NCBI GenBank assembly: GCA_910575795.1
Contig: CAJTGE010000021.1
Span: 1 to 61,651 of the forward strand
Direction: 5' to 3'
Length of the DNA stretch: 61,651 bases
Source of the DNA: Clostridiaceae bacterium
GTDB taxonomy: Bacteria; Bacillota; Clostridia; Lachnospirales; Lachnospiraceae
Below the pieces are notes generated by a model. That model ran no database searches and was not told where the DNA came from. It was given only the letters and a program-made list of their open reading frames with translations. The translations under genes and the position numbers were made by a program. The first letter of the stretch is position 1; each line of letters begins with the position of its first letter. Below, one piece after another: positions 1-9,698 of this stretch.

Positions 1-1
1 G

Positions 2-235
2 CTCTCTGTCAATGAGTTCGGCGTGGAAATCTCGATCCAGGCAGAAGATGAGGAAACATTGATGCGTTCCATCTCCCGCACAGGGCTGACCCTCCGGCAT
101 AGATCAGAAGAAGGGGTTGTGTCCGATTTCGAGCTGGAGAGGAAAGCGGGATTCCCGGAAACACCTGATAATTTTTCTCTATCCTCTTATGCGCCAATAT
201 CCTGTCCACATTCCCTTCTGATGTGTTCTTATTAA
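2..235 (+). CDS. Fragment of unknown ORF open at the window edge
   Basis: This frame is open from the first bases of the window to a stop at 235, giving about 77 residues of a mostly hydrophilic, acidic peptide. I do not recognise it. Its last 20 residues overlap, in another frame, sequence that looks like a SecY transmembrane segment, so the end of this frame is probably accidental. It may be the tail of an upstream gene joined to a secY relic, or out-of-frame reading of a damaged secY. The true start is outside the window. Confidence 0.2.
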   Translation, partial: LSVNEFGVEISIQAEDEETLMRSISRTGLTLRHRSEEGVVSDFELERKAGFPETPDNFSLSSYAPISCPHSLLMCSY

Positions 236-948
236 GGGATATGTTCGTGTCAGGGAAGATCCCCGCAGTGGCGGTGTTGAATACCGTACTGATCATAGCG
301 GTATTCCTTGCAGCTATCGGCATATGCGTGGTCCTGGCGTCCACGTATCGGGAGATCCCGGTCACGAACTCCAGGAAAATGCCCGGGCGGCTGGACCGTT
401 CCACATTCCCGATCCCTTTAAATACATGCTCCGTCATGCCCGTGATCTTTGCCAGTTCTATCCTAACCCTCCCGATCATCGTGGCACATTTTGCCGGCAT
501 AGCGGATCATAAGGCTGCTTCACAGGTCATACGGTGCCTGACCACAGGGGAATGGTTCAAGCTGGATCAGCCGCTGTACAGCATTGGGGCACTTTTATAC
601 TTCGTACTCACAACGCTGTTCACATACTTTTACCTGGACATCGGGTTCAACCCGTATGAGATCGCCGATAATCTGAAACGGTCAGAGGCGACGATCCCCG
701 GGATCCGGCCCGGTACACCGACCGTGGAATACATCAGGGAGGTGAGTACCCGCATCGCGTTGACAGGGAATACGGCAACAACACTCCTGATCCTTGCTAT
801 GTACGCAGTCTGCAATACCTATGGGCTTGGGACGTTAAGTATCGCGGGGACGTCCATTATCATCCTTGTGGGTACGCTAATCGAAGAAAGGAGGCTTTTG
901 GCTTCCATGGCGGCCGTCAGACGGTTCACCAAACAGAAAAAAGGATAA
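223..948 (+). CDS. SecY-like translocon subunit, C-terminal half
   Basis: SecY forms the protein-conducting membrane channel of the Sec pathway. This 241-aa reading (GTG at 223; ATG at 241 is the next start) carries the hallmarks of the C-terminal half of SecY. These are PVIFASSI at residues 73-80, FNPYEIADNLK at 142-152, IPGIRPG at 158-164, and several hydrophobic segments. Homology continues upstream of the start: bases 172-222 encode a SecY-like membrane segment, and just before it the same frame is cut by TGA-TAA at 166-171. A normal SecY is about 420-450 aa, so the N-terminal half is missing or frameshifted. There is no good ribosome site before 223. The gene sits 13 bp upstream of a SecE-like gene. 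The family call is firm. Whether the protein is functional is doubtful from this window alone. Confidence 0.75.
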   Translation: MFLLRDMFVSGKIPAVAVLNTVLIIAVFLAAIGICVVLASTYREIPVTNSRKMPGRLDRSTFPIPLNTCSVMPVIFASSILTLPIIVAHFAGIADHKAASQVIRCLTTGEWFKLDQPLYSIGALLYFVLTTLFTYFYLDIGFNPYEIADNLKRSEATIPGIRPGTPTVEYIREVSTRIALTGNTATTLLILAMYAVCNTYGLGTLSIAGTSIIILVGTLIEERRLLASMAAVRRFTKQKKG

Positions 949-961
949 GGAGAGAAATATC

Positions 962-1117
962 ATGCGGAAGTGGATCAATGGACTTAGGCTTACATTCCCG
1001 GCCAAAAAAGAAGTGGCCGTGAACACCGCCATTACGGCGGCGGTCATGCTCGCAGGAGGGGCCTTCCTGTTCATTATAGATACAGCCAGTATGTACCTGT
1101 TCGCGATCAGCGGATAG
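962..1117 (+). CDS. SecE-like translocon subunit
   Basis: This is a 51-aa protein with one transmembrane helix. SecE clamps the SecY channel in the membrane and is essential for its stability. The signature is the amphipathic stretch with FPAKKEV at residues 12-18, matching the (W/F)PSKKEV motif of SecE, followed by a helix from about residue 22 to 45. The length fits the short Gram-positive SecE type. The start is set by an AAGGAG ribosome site at 949-954, 7 nt before ATG, and partly overlapping the stop region of the SecY-like gene, so the two are co-transcribed. Housekeeping secE normally sits next to nusG and secY in the ribosomal-protein operon. A secY-secE pair side by side indicates an accessory, element-borne translocon. 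A terminator follows at once. Confidence 0.8.
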   Translation: MRKWINGLRLTFPAKKEVAVNTAITAAVMLAGGAFLFIIDTASMYLFAISG

Positions 1118-1139
1118 GGAGCCTGGACAGCAACGCAAG

Positions 1140-1179
1140 AAGCAAGGCATACCAGCGCCGGTAGCCTTGCTTTTTTTTT
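1140..1179 (+). terminator. Rho-independent terminator after secE-like gene
   Basis: The arms AAGCAAGGC and GCCTTGCTT, with an inner TACC/GGTA pairing, form a long stem followed by nine T residues. It closes the secY-secE transcription unit. Confidence 0.9.
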
Positions 1180-1520
1180 GCGGATAGGAGCTATCAGATT
1201 TGCTCCCGCTGACATGGGCTGATCTCAGGCATTCCGCTGTCCCGGCACAGGCATTTGTTGGCTGTATCATTAATGAGCGGCGGAACTGCCCTGGATGTTC
1301 CAACCGCACAGCCGGAATTTTTTTCTGCCGGGGAAACGCACAGGATCTGTCATACTTTCCACAGGAAGGCATGATGGGGGATTACCCCGTGATGCCTGTA
1401 AAAATCTGCCTGATACCGGATGCTTGACATACAGCGTCCCCATACAGGCAGGAAAAAAGACTATCAGTATCCCAGATCCCGGAGTATAGATCAGGTTCCG
1501 GGAAGGAAAGGAGGAATATC
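1177..1520 (+). promoter_or_regulatory. Leader region of the 1521 operon
   Basis: I see no convincing gene here. TTTGCGGATA at 1177-1186 is a 9/10 inverted copy of the recurring intergenic 10-mer. CATACTTT at 1351-1358 matches the recurring promoter-like motif, and GACATAC occurs at 1425-1431. A strong ribosome site (GGAAAGGAGG) at 1504-1513 serves the next gene. I could not fix a canonical sigma-A promoter. Confidence 0.4.
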
Positions 1521-4500
1521 ATGGGGCTTGACGAAAAGGCGCTGGGAACCGCCGCAACGGCGATCGCATATGGCATGACCGGGGTGTTATCCATGATCCC
1601 GGCCTTACAGGAAATCAGGCTGGAACGGAAGCTCAATGAGGATAAGACAAAGCTGGAAAAAAACGGGTTCCATCCGGATCTGGTTGCCAGGCATATCCGG
1701 GATAACGGGGCTGTGTTTATCTGGTGCGGGCAGGATACCCTGGAACCTATCCGGCAGGAGCTGACCCAGGGCGGGATCCCGTTCATCTCCGTCAACAGCA
1801 GCATGATTGAGGATGAGGGGAAACGCCCGCCTTATTTTTATACGGTAGTGATCCGTGACATTGACGGGGAACGGGCGGCGGATCTGTTAAAGGATCTGCT
1901 GAAAGACCTGGGCAAAGGCTCCCAGGAACAGGAAGAGGAACTTGAGGATGAGGAAGATTTAGAACGGGAGATCGGCGGGCAGGAAGATGCGCCCGTGGAA
2001 TCAGACGAAGAGGCCCGGAAAACACAGGACGGACAGGAGGAAGAAGCCCAGGACGGTCTGAACGAAGAGGAAGAAGACGGCGAGGAAGATGAGGAGAAGG
2101 CAAAGGAAAAGAAGAAAGCCGCCGCGAAACGGAAAGCGGAAAGACACAGGGAACGCCGCAGGGCTGAGGAAGCGAAACGCCAGGAGGCACAGAGGCGCGA
2201 GGATTCCGTAAGGCGGGAAGACTCCGTAAGGCGTGAGGAGGAAGGCCACCACGCCAGTGACTCCGGCCACCGGGAGCAGGAGTGCCGGGAAGAGGGGTAT
2301 AAGAGCGAGGAACGGGAACGTGATGCCCATGCTGCCGCCTCAGCCACTTCCATAACATCCGCAGATGAGCCGTCATGGACAGACTACCGGGACGCATACG
2401 CCATCCGGGCTGCGGAGATCGAGGCGCAGTGCGAGCGCTACGCGAAAGCGGAACTGATGCGCCGGGAAATGGAAAGGATGAAGCTGTCCGGGAGGGACAC
2501 GGGCGGGAAATACAGCCGCTTAAAGGAACAGTACCGGAGCACCAATGACGAGATCCAGGCGCACCATGACCGGTTCCAGAGCATCGGGAAAGGCGGGTGG
2601 AAGGAATATGCCGCTGAAGCGGCGGAGCGTGCCAGGAATGCCTCCACAGAAGAGTTAAAGGAACATACCTGGGATAAGCCGGATGGCGGGGACTATTTAA
2701 GGAGGAACCAGGACGGCAGCTACAGCGCGTATACCAGAGAAGAGAAGAGGACCTACCTGGAAGGGAAATATAAGAACGGCGAGGCCAATGTCATCCTGCA
2801 CGGGTACGCGCAGGACACGGTACGGCATGAGGAGTTAAGGCGTCAGGAAGAACTGGTCAGCGCGAGAGCGCATACCGATACACAGGATGGCATGCTGCAT
2901 TACAGGTCCCTCCTGGATAAGTATAACGTGACCGACCAGGAAGTATCCAGGTATAAGAGCTGGGATGCCGTAAAGAAGGAGAAAGACGCTTTTGCGAGGA
3001 AATTGGATGAGACAGAACGGAGGCTTGAGGGACAGGGCTTTACCGGGGTACGGGAATACCGGGAAAAGCTTGAGGGTTCCATTAAGTATACCGAGTCCGG
3101 GAAACTAAGCTGGAATGCCGTTGCCGGAGGGTACAGACCGCCGTATCCGTCCACGTCCGTCAAAGGCCCGGACGGAGCCCCGGTCATTGACTTCCGGGAA
3201 AGGAAGTTCAGCCGAAGCGCTTATGAAGCCCTGCCAGTGCAGAAAGATGTACGCGAGGCCGGGAAAACAACCGTCTCCTTCACCCGGGTCGCACCGGAGG
3301 ACGCCGCCTTAAGGCAGATTGCTAATGGCAATACTATCTTGGCCTATATGAAAAAGCAGGGAAGTACGGCTTACGGGGCGGCGCCCATGAGCGGCGGGAT
3401 CCTTATCGGCGCGGGCGTGTGCGTGGTAAACGCGGATGCCTGCCGCAGGAGGGGAAGCTCCGGGAAGGCGTCATTCCAGGGGATTGCCAACGATCAGCCG
3501 GTGGCTGCGGCAGGCGCCCAGCCGTATGCATCATCCGCTTTTACCGGGAGTACGGAAAGGATCTATGCCGCTTCTGTCATAGCGGCGGGCATTGGTGTAC
3601 GGCCGGTGAAAGGCGGTATCAGAACGGATGGTGAGCAGCCCGCTTATGCAGGAAAGACAGGGGGGATCCGCCAGGACAGCTTAAGGCGGATCGGATCCGT
3701 CAATGCCAGGGCAGCGCATACGACGGCGGACATGATGAAGAACCGGTATTTCACGATGGCCGTAAAACAGGGTACAAGGACAGCTGTCTGGTCAGCCGCC
3801 GATGATACCGAAGCGGGGCGCATGGCAATGTCAGCTATGTATGCTGTAAGGCTGCCGGCCCATATGGCCAGGCAGCAGATGCTTAACATGGGGCGGATCA
3901 GCCTGGACCAGGGGGATATGGTGATGACGGCGCTCAACCGCCATATTATACGCTCCAGGGCTGCCAGCGCCTGCGCCATGCAGGGGGAAGCCCTGGAGAA
4001 GTTTGCCAGGAAATCCGGACTGGACGCAGGGGTGCTTAAAGCGGCACAGCATGATCAGGCAGCCATGGAACGCCTGATCGCCAGACGGTACGCCGGGACC
4101 TTCCGGGCGCCGGGGAAAGACGACATGCGGGGGCTTATCCAGGCGATGGGGATCCGGGGCGACCTTCTGGATAAAGATAACGTCAGCACGGAGGATATCC
4201 TTGGGTTCTTAAGCCGCCATAAGCAATCGACCGTGGCGGAGCGCGACAGGGCCTTAAAGAATCTGGAAGGGGGCCTGGAGGGCTTAAACGTGAGCCAGAA
4301 GCGTCTGGTGGAGTCTTTGTTCTCCCAGGACCGGTTTTTCGACAAAGCGGATATGCAGGCGATCCTGGCAAAGAACGGGATCAGCGCGGATCTGGCAGAT
4401 AAGCTGGCCGGGAAGAACTGGGCGGCGGATGGGGATATCCTGGCAGCGTTCAGGCAGGCCGGCATCTCTGAGGACAAGGCAGGGGTGCTTATGAAGGAAT

Positions 4501-6932
4501 TAAAGGGGATTTCCATGGAGGACCGTTCCGCTATGATGGGCCTGTTCCAGTTGTACGCAGGCGACAGCCTGGATGGGTTTGACATGGATAAGTTCCTGGG
4601 GCTGTTAAACGTCCTGGACGTGGACCAGTCCTTAAAAGATGAGCTTGGACGCAACTACATCCACCTGTCCCATATGTCCATGGAGGATATCAAGAAGCTG
4701 CTCGCGAAATATAAAGGGAATGCGGAAGCGGAAGCGTTCTTAAACCGTCTGTTAAACGAGAAGGTCTGCCTGATCCTGGGGCGTAACCGGGAAATGTCCC
4801 GGTTCGAGCTGATGAATGGGATAGAGTCTATGATGTTCAGGATAGGCCAGAGGACGGACACCATGGCAGGCTTCAGCCAGGTCATGGGCCTTGGCCGTGG
4901 CCTGACAAGAGTGACAAAGAGCGGGTACCGCCTCCTTTACAACATGGCCTTCCGCCGGATGACGTCGCCGGTCGGGATCGGGAAGCTGAAGGTAACCCCG
5001 GCGGATTTAACAGCGGTCAATATAAAGGCAGCCGTGGCAGGCGCCGTGAAGCAGACCAGGGTAGCCGCCACATTTTCCAGGATGCTGAACCGAAGGGCGC
5101 CACAGGGACTGAAACGCGTGGCCGGCCATGTCCTGCATCCAGGGCGCTTCATTGGGCAGGCGGTTGCCAGTAAGGTGGAATGGATCCTTGCCAGGCATGG
5201 GGTGGATACCCTGGCGCTCAAGGCAGGAGTCAGGTTTGTTGCAGGGAAAGCCACGGCAGGGGCAGCGGCGGCATCGGAAGTCCTCCTTGCCGCCTGCGCA
5301 GCCATCCTTGTGATCATCATGCTGCTCATGGCATACGAGAGCATTGATCTGGGAGGTGACGGTAACGGGGCCAGCAGCTATTCTGCAGCTTATGTTTCCG
5401 CAGCGGACGGGAAGGACGCGTTCGTGCAGGAAGCGGTTGACATGCTGCGGGGCTATACGGACGACTTTATTACAGAGATTAACGACGCCCAATATAACCG
5501 TGGGATGTATGCAGGCATGAACGGTTACAACACCAACGAGAATGTGGGAGCTTTTGAAGCCGGGGCATACCAGGTGGTATTCCGCGGGCCGGACGGGCAG
5601 CCGATCGACGATATTACGAGCGTGGATCTCAATAACTCCAAGGACATCCTCTCCATGGCATCCGTGTTCATCCCGACCGTGTTCACCAGGCCAGGCGACA
5701 ACGCCTCCGCGCAGGCGAAGGCGGAGTATGAGAAGGACAAGGAGCATTTCCTGGACTACTGCACGTTTCTGTGGGCGGCTTCTCACCAGATCTCCATTGA
5801 GGAGTACCACCCGGGCAACGCTTCGAACCCGGATGCCAATGACGAGTCCGGCCTCCAGACCGACGCCCAGACCGGAAAGTGCGGGATGGATTACGGGCTT
5901 AACGGGGACCAGGGCGCTGGCGTGAACTGGTGGGCCGCGACAGGGGCTTCCCCAACGACGGGAAATATATGCGGCGTCTGCCAGAAAAATGACTGGTATG
6001 AGACCGATATCACAGAGCATGCCTGCGTGGCGAAGCCTGCCGCTGACCCATGCACGCACGGGCACTGGGAGACGGTATCCACGCCGCTAAGGCACCGGGC
6101 CTGCATCGGGCATCACCACCACTGCTCCAAACATGATTACTGGTACAGCTGCGCGGATAAAGAGAAGACAAGATGGGATAAGGAAGGGAACGTATACAGG
6201 CGCGTCTGGGTCTGTGACGGGCACATGGGCGCTGTGGTATATGCGACCATCGGGCGTATTTCCCGGATGCCCAATTTCGGCGCGGCATCGGACTATAACT
6301 TTGACAGCCCGGAGACTTACGGCGGGTGCGACGGCATCTACAGCTACTTCGGCGGCACGGGCGGCGAAGGCAGCACAGCGTTCCATGGCGATTCCTATTC
6401 CCTCACTGACGCACAGCTGAGATACCTGGCAGCCATGTGCATGGGCGAACAGAGGAACTGTGCGACAAACGAAGTGACCATGCGCTACCAGGCTTCCCTG
6501 ATGGCAAACGTCTACGAACTGTACGGGAAGAAGAAAGGCCTGTCCATTTATGAGTATCTGACCCTCCTGCCGACCCAGAAGAAGAACGGGGTCAGCGGGT
6601 GGTTTGCTACCGCATCGCATACCTACGCTGACAAGAATTCCGGCTCTGTATCAGCCCAAAGCCTGGAGTGGATCAGGGACGTCTTATGCAACGGGAACCG
6701 GATTACGAAAGCCAACGAACAGGGTACGCTGGTTACCGGCTTTGTGAAAGCGGTCTACAACGGTAAGGAATATACGGGTAGCGCGATGAAAAACGAGAGC
6801 ATCTACGTGCCGGGGGAAACGATCCTCTATACGTCCGGAGGGCAGGCGTGCCTGTTTGAAGCATTCCCGGGCGGGCGCCCGGCAGGCTGCGGGACACCGG
6901 TTGTTGACCCGTTCGCGATCATCATCAATTAA
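1521..6932 (+). CDS. Giant membrane-associated protein of a conjugation/envelope module
   Basis: This is an 1803-aa protein with a firm start (AAAGGAGG before ATG). Residues 1-130 form a compact domain weakly reminiscent of DUF3801/PcfB-type conjugation proteins. Residues 140-270 are highly charged Glu/Lys/Arg coiled-coil-like sequence with repeats such as RREDSV. A long helical middle follows. A strong hydrophobic segment lies at about 1250-1275. A Cys/His-rich stretch at about 1480-1550 could bind metal. A C-terminal domain from about 1628 (DAQLRYLAAMCMGEQ) vaguely resembles SleB-type cell-wall hydrolases. The part after the hydrophobic segment is probably outside the cell. The next gene follows after 18 bp and encodes a peptidoglycan hydrolase, so a role in penetrating or bridging the envelope during DNA transfer is plausible. 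Function is inferred from context. The SleB and DUF3801 resemblances are weak. Confidence 0.6.
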   Translation: MGLDEKALGTAATAIAYGMTGVLSMIPALQEIRLERKLNEDKTKLEKNGFHPDLVARHIRDNGAVFIWCGQDTLEPIRQELTQGGIPFISVNSSMIEDEGKRPPYFYTVVIRDIDGERAADLLKDLLKDLGKGSQEQEEELEDEEDLEREIGGQEDAPVESDEEARKTQDGQEEEAQDGLNEEEEDGEEDEEKAKEKKKAAAKRKAERHRERRRAEEAKRQEAQRREDSVRREDSVRREEEGHHASDSGHREQECREEGYKSEERERDAHAAASATSITSADEPSWTDYRDAYAIRAAEIEAQCERYAKAELMRREMERMKLSGRDTGGKYSRLKEQYRSTNDEIQAHHDRFQSIGKGGWKEYAAEAAERARNASTEELKEHTWDKPDGGDYLRRNQDGSYSAYTREEKRTYLEGKYKNGEANVILHGYAQDTVRHEELRRQEELVSARAHTDTQDGMLHYRSLLDKYNVTDQEVSRYKSWDAVKKEKDAFARKLDETERRLEGQGFTGVREYREKLEGSIKYTESGKLSWNAVAGGYRPPYPSTSVKGPDGAPVIDFRERKFSRSAYEALPVQKDVREAGKTTVSFTRVAPEDAALRQIANGNTILAYMKKQGSTAYGAAPMSGGILIGAGVCVVNADACRRRGSSGKASFQGIANDQPVAAAGAQPYASSAFTGSTERIYAASVIAAGIGVRPVKGGIRTDGEQPAYAGKTGGIRQDSLRRIGSVNARAAHTTADMMKNRYFTMAVKQGTRTAVWSAADDTEAGRMAMSAMYAVRLPAHMARQQMLNMGRISLDQGDMVMTALNRHIIRSRAASACAMQGEALEKFARKSGLDAGVLKAAQHDQAAMERLIARRYAGTFRAPGKDDMRGLIQAMGIRGDLLDKDNVSTEDILGFLSRHKQSTVAERDRALKNLEGGLEGLNVSQKRLVESLFSQDRFFDKADMQAILAKNGISADLADKLAGKNWAADGDILAAFRQAGISEDKAGVLMKELKGISMEDRSAMMGLFQLYAGDSLDGFDMDKFLGLLNVLDVDQSLKDELGRNYIHLSHMSMEDIKKLLAKYKGNAEAEAFLNRLLNEKVCLILGRNREMSRFELMNGIESMMFRIGQRTDTMAGFSQVMGLGRGLTRVTKSGYRLLYNMAFRRMTSPVGIGKLKVTPADLTAVNIKAAVAGAVKQTRVAATFSRMLNRRAPQGLKRVAGHVLHPGRFIGQAVASKVEWILARHGVDTLALKAGVRFVAGKATAGAAAASEVLLAACAAILVIIMLLMAYESIDLGGDGNGASSYSAAYVSAADGKDAFVQEAVDMLRGYTDDFITEINDAQYNRGMYAGMNGYNTNENVGAFEAGAYQVVFRGPDGQPIDDITSVDLNNSKDILSMASVFIPTVFTRPGDNASAQAKAEYEKDKEHFLDYCTFLWAASHQISIEEYHPGNASNPDANDESGLQTDAQTGKCGMDYGLNGDQGAGVNWWAATGASPTTGNICGVCQKNDWYETDITEHACVAKPAADPCTHGHWETVSTPLRHRACIGHHHHCSKHDYWYSCADKEKTRWDKEGNVYRRVWVCDGHMGAVVYATIGRISRMPNFGAASDYNFDSPETYGGCDGIYSYFGGTGGEGSTAFHGDSYSLTDAQLRYLAAMCMGEQRNCATNEVTMRYQASLMANVYELYGKKKGLSIYEYLTLLPTQKKNGVSGWFATASHTYADKNSGSVSAQSLEWIRDVLCNGNRITKANEQGTLVTGFVKAVYNGKEYTGSAMKNESIYVPGETILYTSGGQACLFEAFPGGRPAGCGTPVVDPFAIIIN

Positions 6933-6950
6933 GGAAGGAGGCAGGTTTTT

Positions 6951-9623
6951 ATGGACAGACGGGGACAACTGTGCGAAGGCTGCGCGCCTTCGCGGGGACA
7001 GGCAGATACAGGAGGCAAAAAGGGCGGGAAGCAGCCGTGGGAAAAGGCACACCGCAGGCCGGCCTTTGCAGCGGCCGCCCTGGCCGTTGCCGCAGCCTCC
7101 ATTCTGCTAAACGGGCCGCTGAGGGCTTCGGCGGAACTGGATGGCAATAAAGCCAAGGTCAGTTTTTACGGAGATGACGGGGAAAGCGGCGAAAAACTCC
7201 TGGTGGAGAAGGCAGCACATTACGGCATGGATATCACGATCCCCCAAATTAAGGAGCAGTATCTTCCGGAAGAGTTTAAGGGCAGGGATGACATCAGCCC
7301 CTGCTGGGTCATCCGGGACACGGATGAGGCCTATTACCCGGGGGATGGCTTCTGGATCGAGGACTACATGGAAGAGGATAACCTGACAGACATGGAGTTC
7401 ATCCTGGTACCGGATGACAGCGTGCTGGATTTTGAAAAGACGGATTTGTATTTTTATGACAGCGGCTGGAATGAAATTGAAAAATATGCAAAGACGGATG
7501 TGAAGGCCGGCGGGAAGTTCAGGCTGCCTGACCCGGCGCCATACGGCGGCAATTTCTGGGCCTATGATGACGGGGAAGGAGGCAGGAAGCTGGCCAGGGG
7601 AGGGACGGAATTTACTGCCACGGAGTACACCACGGAGTTCTATGCCTGTGGGAATGGGACGGTGTCTATCATCTACCGTTACCCGGTGGATGTGGACAGC
7701 CTGGGAACAGACCAGGAGCCGGGGGATATCTATGCCGCGGTCAACGCGAAAGTCGGGGATTACATCACCCTGCAGCGCTCCCCGGGCAGCGTGGTGTGGG
7801 AGCACAGTTTCCGGGGCTGGGAGGACTACAGCGGGCAGTATGACGGCCTCCTGCAGCCTGGGGACGTTATCCAGATTACTTCAGAGGAAGATATCGAGTT
7901 TGTCGCCTGTTATGAGGAGGACGAGAACTGGGATCCGGATGATAATGGCGGCGGGCCGGATGATGAAGACGGCATATTGATGAACCCGGACGGCCTGACC
8001 AACCAGTACACTCAGCAGTTGGAGGAGAATGCCGGTGCCGGCGTGGAAGTGGCCCTCAACAATAACCCGGTCAGCCAGTCCTTCGGCGGACTGATCTCGA
8101 AGCCGGGCGGTACTTATACCGGCTTTACCCAGGATGGAGCAAAGAAGACAGCCCAAAATGGTTCCATTACCTCCACCACAAAGCTCGACAAAACCCTGAC
8201 GCATACAGAGGAGGACCAGTATGGCAGATCCATGGACAAGGACGGGGATTCCACGAAGCCGTTAAAGCAGGATGATTCCCTGTTTGCCATGGATATCTAC
8301 GGAAATGCATTCGCATACCCCTATTGGGCGTCATCGGAAGCAGAGCGGATCGCTATTGTCACGGAACGCTTAAAGCAGTACAAGGGGAACTCCTGGCTCA
8401 ACTTCATCAGCCGCCACAGCGAGCTGGGGGAAGCGGTCAGGCGGTTCGAAGAGCGGGAGTTTGACCTGTTAAAGGATTCCTGCAAGGATAAGCTGAAGAT
8501 CGACCGCCGGCAGTGGCGCGGGTGGATGGACTATTACTCCGATATCCCGTCGAACATTGGGAATACCAATGTGAACAACACTGACGGGGATACGAACCGG
8601 CTGCTTGCGAGGATTAAATTTTCAAGCAGTTGGGAGAATATCATCTTTTACCCGTATTACTACGACCCGGGCAGGCTGAACACCGGCACCTACGGGTTTG
8701 ATGGGATCTCGGCGCTTTCACAGGATGCGAGGGATAACCTGACAGTGCTCTATAACACCCTGATCCGCAGCGGCTACTCCGAGGCGGCGGCATGCGGCGC
8801 ATGCGCTTTTGCATGGCAGCAGACGGATGGGACGTTCTCGCCCGGGTATTCCGGGACAAACGGGAAAGGCCTTGGCGGCTGGAATGACGAGGATGCCGAC
8901 TGGCTGAAAGGGATCGCCCAGCAGACCGGGGAACAGTGGGATGCCATCAACGCACAGTCTGACCTGTTCACCGTATGGCTGGATCAGAACATGGGAGACA
9001 TCAACGGGCTTTTAGAGTCCAATACGGGCATGATGATCAAGGAACTCAAGAAGTTAAGCTCAGAGACGAACGCATCGGATGTCCTGTGCGCGGCCTTTCT
9101 GGCAGGGGAAGAAGAGAAGGGAGACGGGACACTGCATCTGTTTGATGGGAAGTATTACAAGGATGCCGCCAGAATGCGGGAATATGCCAGGAAGCTAAAG
9201 CAGGCTCTGAAAAAGACTGAGAGCGGGTATGGATTTGATGTCTCCGGGCTTGACCTGGCAGACTGCTCTGAGGCAAGGAAACGGGTCGTGGAACTTGCCT
9301 GCGCACAGGTCGGGAAGCAGTATGTATGGGGTGCGGCAGGGCCGAATACCTTTGACTGCAGCGGTCTGACCCTGTGGGCTTACCAGAATGGTGCGGGGAT
9401 CTCACTCCCGCACAGCTCGTCAAGCCAGATCAATTACGGGCGGAAGATCCCGAAGGAAATGCTCCGGCCCGGCGACCTGATCGTCTGGGACGGCCATGTC
9501 GCCATGTATATTGGCGGCGGAAAGCGTGTAGAGGCTGTGGGTGCAAAGTACGGCATCCAGATCCGTGACCTGGACGCGGGGTCAAGCCATCCATTCCTTG
9601 GGTATACCAGTCTGCTGGATTAA
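6951..9623 (+). CDS. Exported bifunctional peptidoglycan hydrolase (lysozyme-like + NlpC/P60)
   Basis: This 890-aa protein is made just after the giant gene (AAGGAGG site, ATG at 6951). A hydrophobic segment at residues 43-55 would act as signal or membrane anchor. Residues 60-460 are acidic, probably beta-rich, with no family I recognise. Residues 585-720 look like a phage-tail-lysozyme domain (GYSEAAACGACAFAWQQ), which cuts glycan strands. Residues 770-890 are an NlpC/P60 endopeptidase with YVWGAAGPNTFDCSG, catalytic Cys803 and His849 (DGHVAMY). Paired lysozyme and NlpC/P60 domains are typical of the hydrolase used by Gram-positive type IV secretion systems to open the wall for conjugation, and also occur in phage tails. 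The neighbouring mobilisation genes favour the former. Domain calls are strong and the specific role is inferred. Confidence 0.85.
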   Translation: MDRRGQLCEGCAPSRGQADTGGKKGGKQPWEKAHRRPAFAAAALAVAAASILLNGPLRASAELDGNKAKVSFYGDDGESGEKLLVEKAAHYGMDITIPQIKEQYLPEEFKGRDDISPCWVIRDTDEAYYPGDGFWIEDYMEEDNLTDMEFILVPDDSVLDFEKTDLYFYDSGWNEIEKYAKTDVKAGGKFRLPDPAPYGGNFWAYDDGEGGRKLARGGTEFTATEYTTEFYACGNGTVSIIYRYPVDVDSLGTDQEPGDIYAAVNAKVGDYITLQRSPGSVVWEHSFRGWEDYSGQYDGLLQPGDVIQITSEEDIEFVACYEEDENWDPDDNGGGPDDEDGILMNPDGLTNQYTQQLEENAGAGVEVALNNNPVSQSFGGLISKPGGTYTGFTQDGAKKTAQNGSITSTTKLDKTLTHTEEDQYGRSMDKDGDSTKPLKQDDSLFAMDIYGNAFAYPYWASSEAERIAIVTERLKQYKGNSWLNFISRHSELGEAVRRFEEREFDLLKDSCKDKLKIDRRQWRGWMDYYSDIPSNIGNTNVNNTDGDTNRLLARIKFSSSWENIIFYPYYYDPGRLNTGTYGFDGISALSQDARDNLTVLYNTLIRSGYSEAAACGACAFAWQQTDGTFSPGYSGTNGKGLGGWNDEDADWLKGIAQQTGEQWDAINAQSDLFTVWLDQNMGDINGLLESNTGMMIKELKKLSSETNASDVLCAAFLAGEEEKGDGTLHLFDGKYYKDAARMREYARKLKQALKKTESGYGFDVSGLDLADCSEARKRVVELACAQVGKQYVWGAAGPNTFDCSGLTLWAYQNGAGISLPHSSSSQINYGRKIPKEMLRPGDLIVWDGHVAMYIGGGKRVEAVGAKYGIQIRDLDAGSSHPFLGYTSLLD

Positions 9624-9698
9624 GGGCGGCATCAGGGGAACCAGGAAACACAGAGGGCAGAAAGCATAGAAACCATGGGCTGCCGGAGAGCGGCCGGG

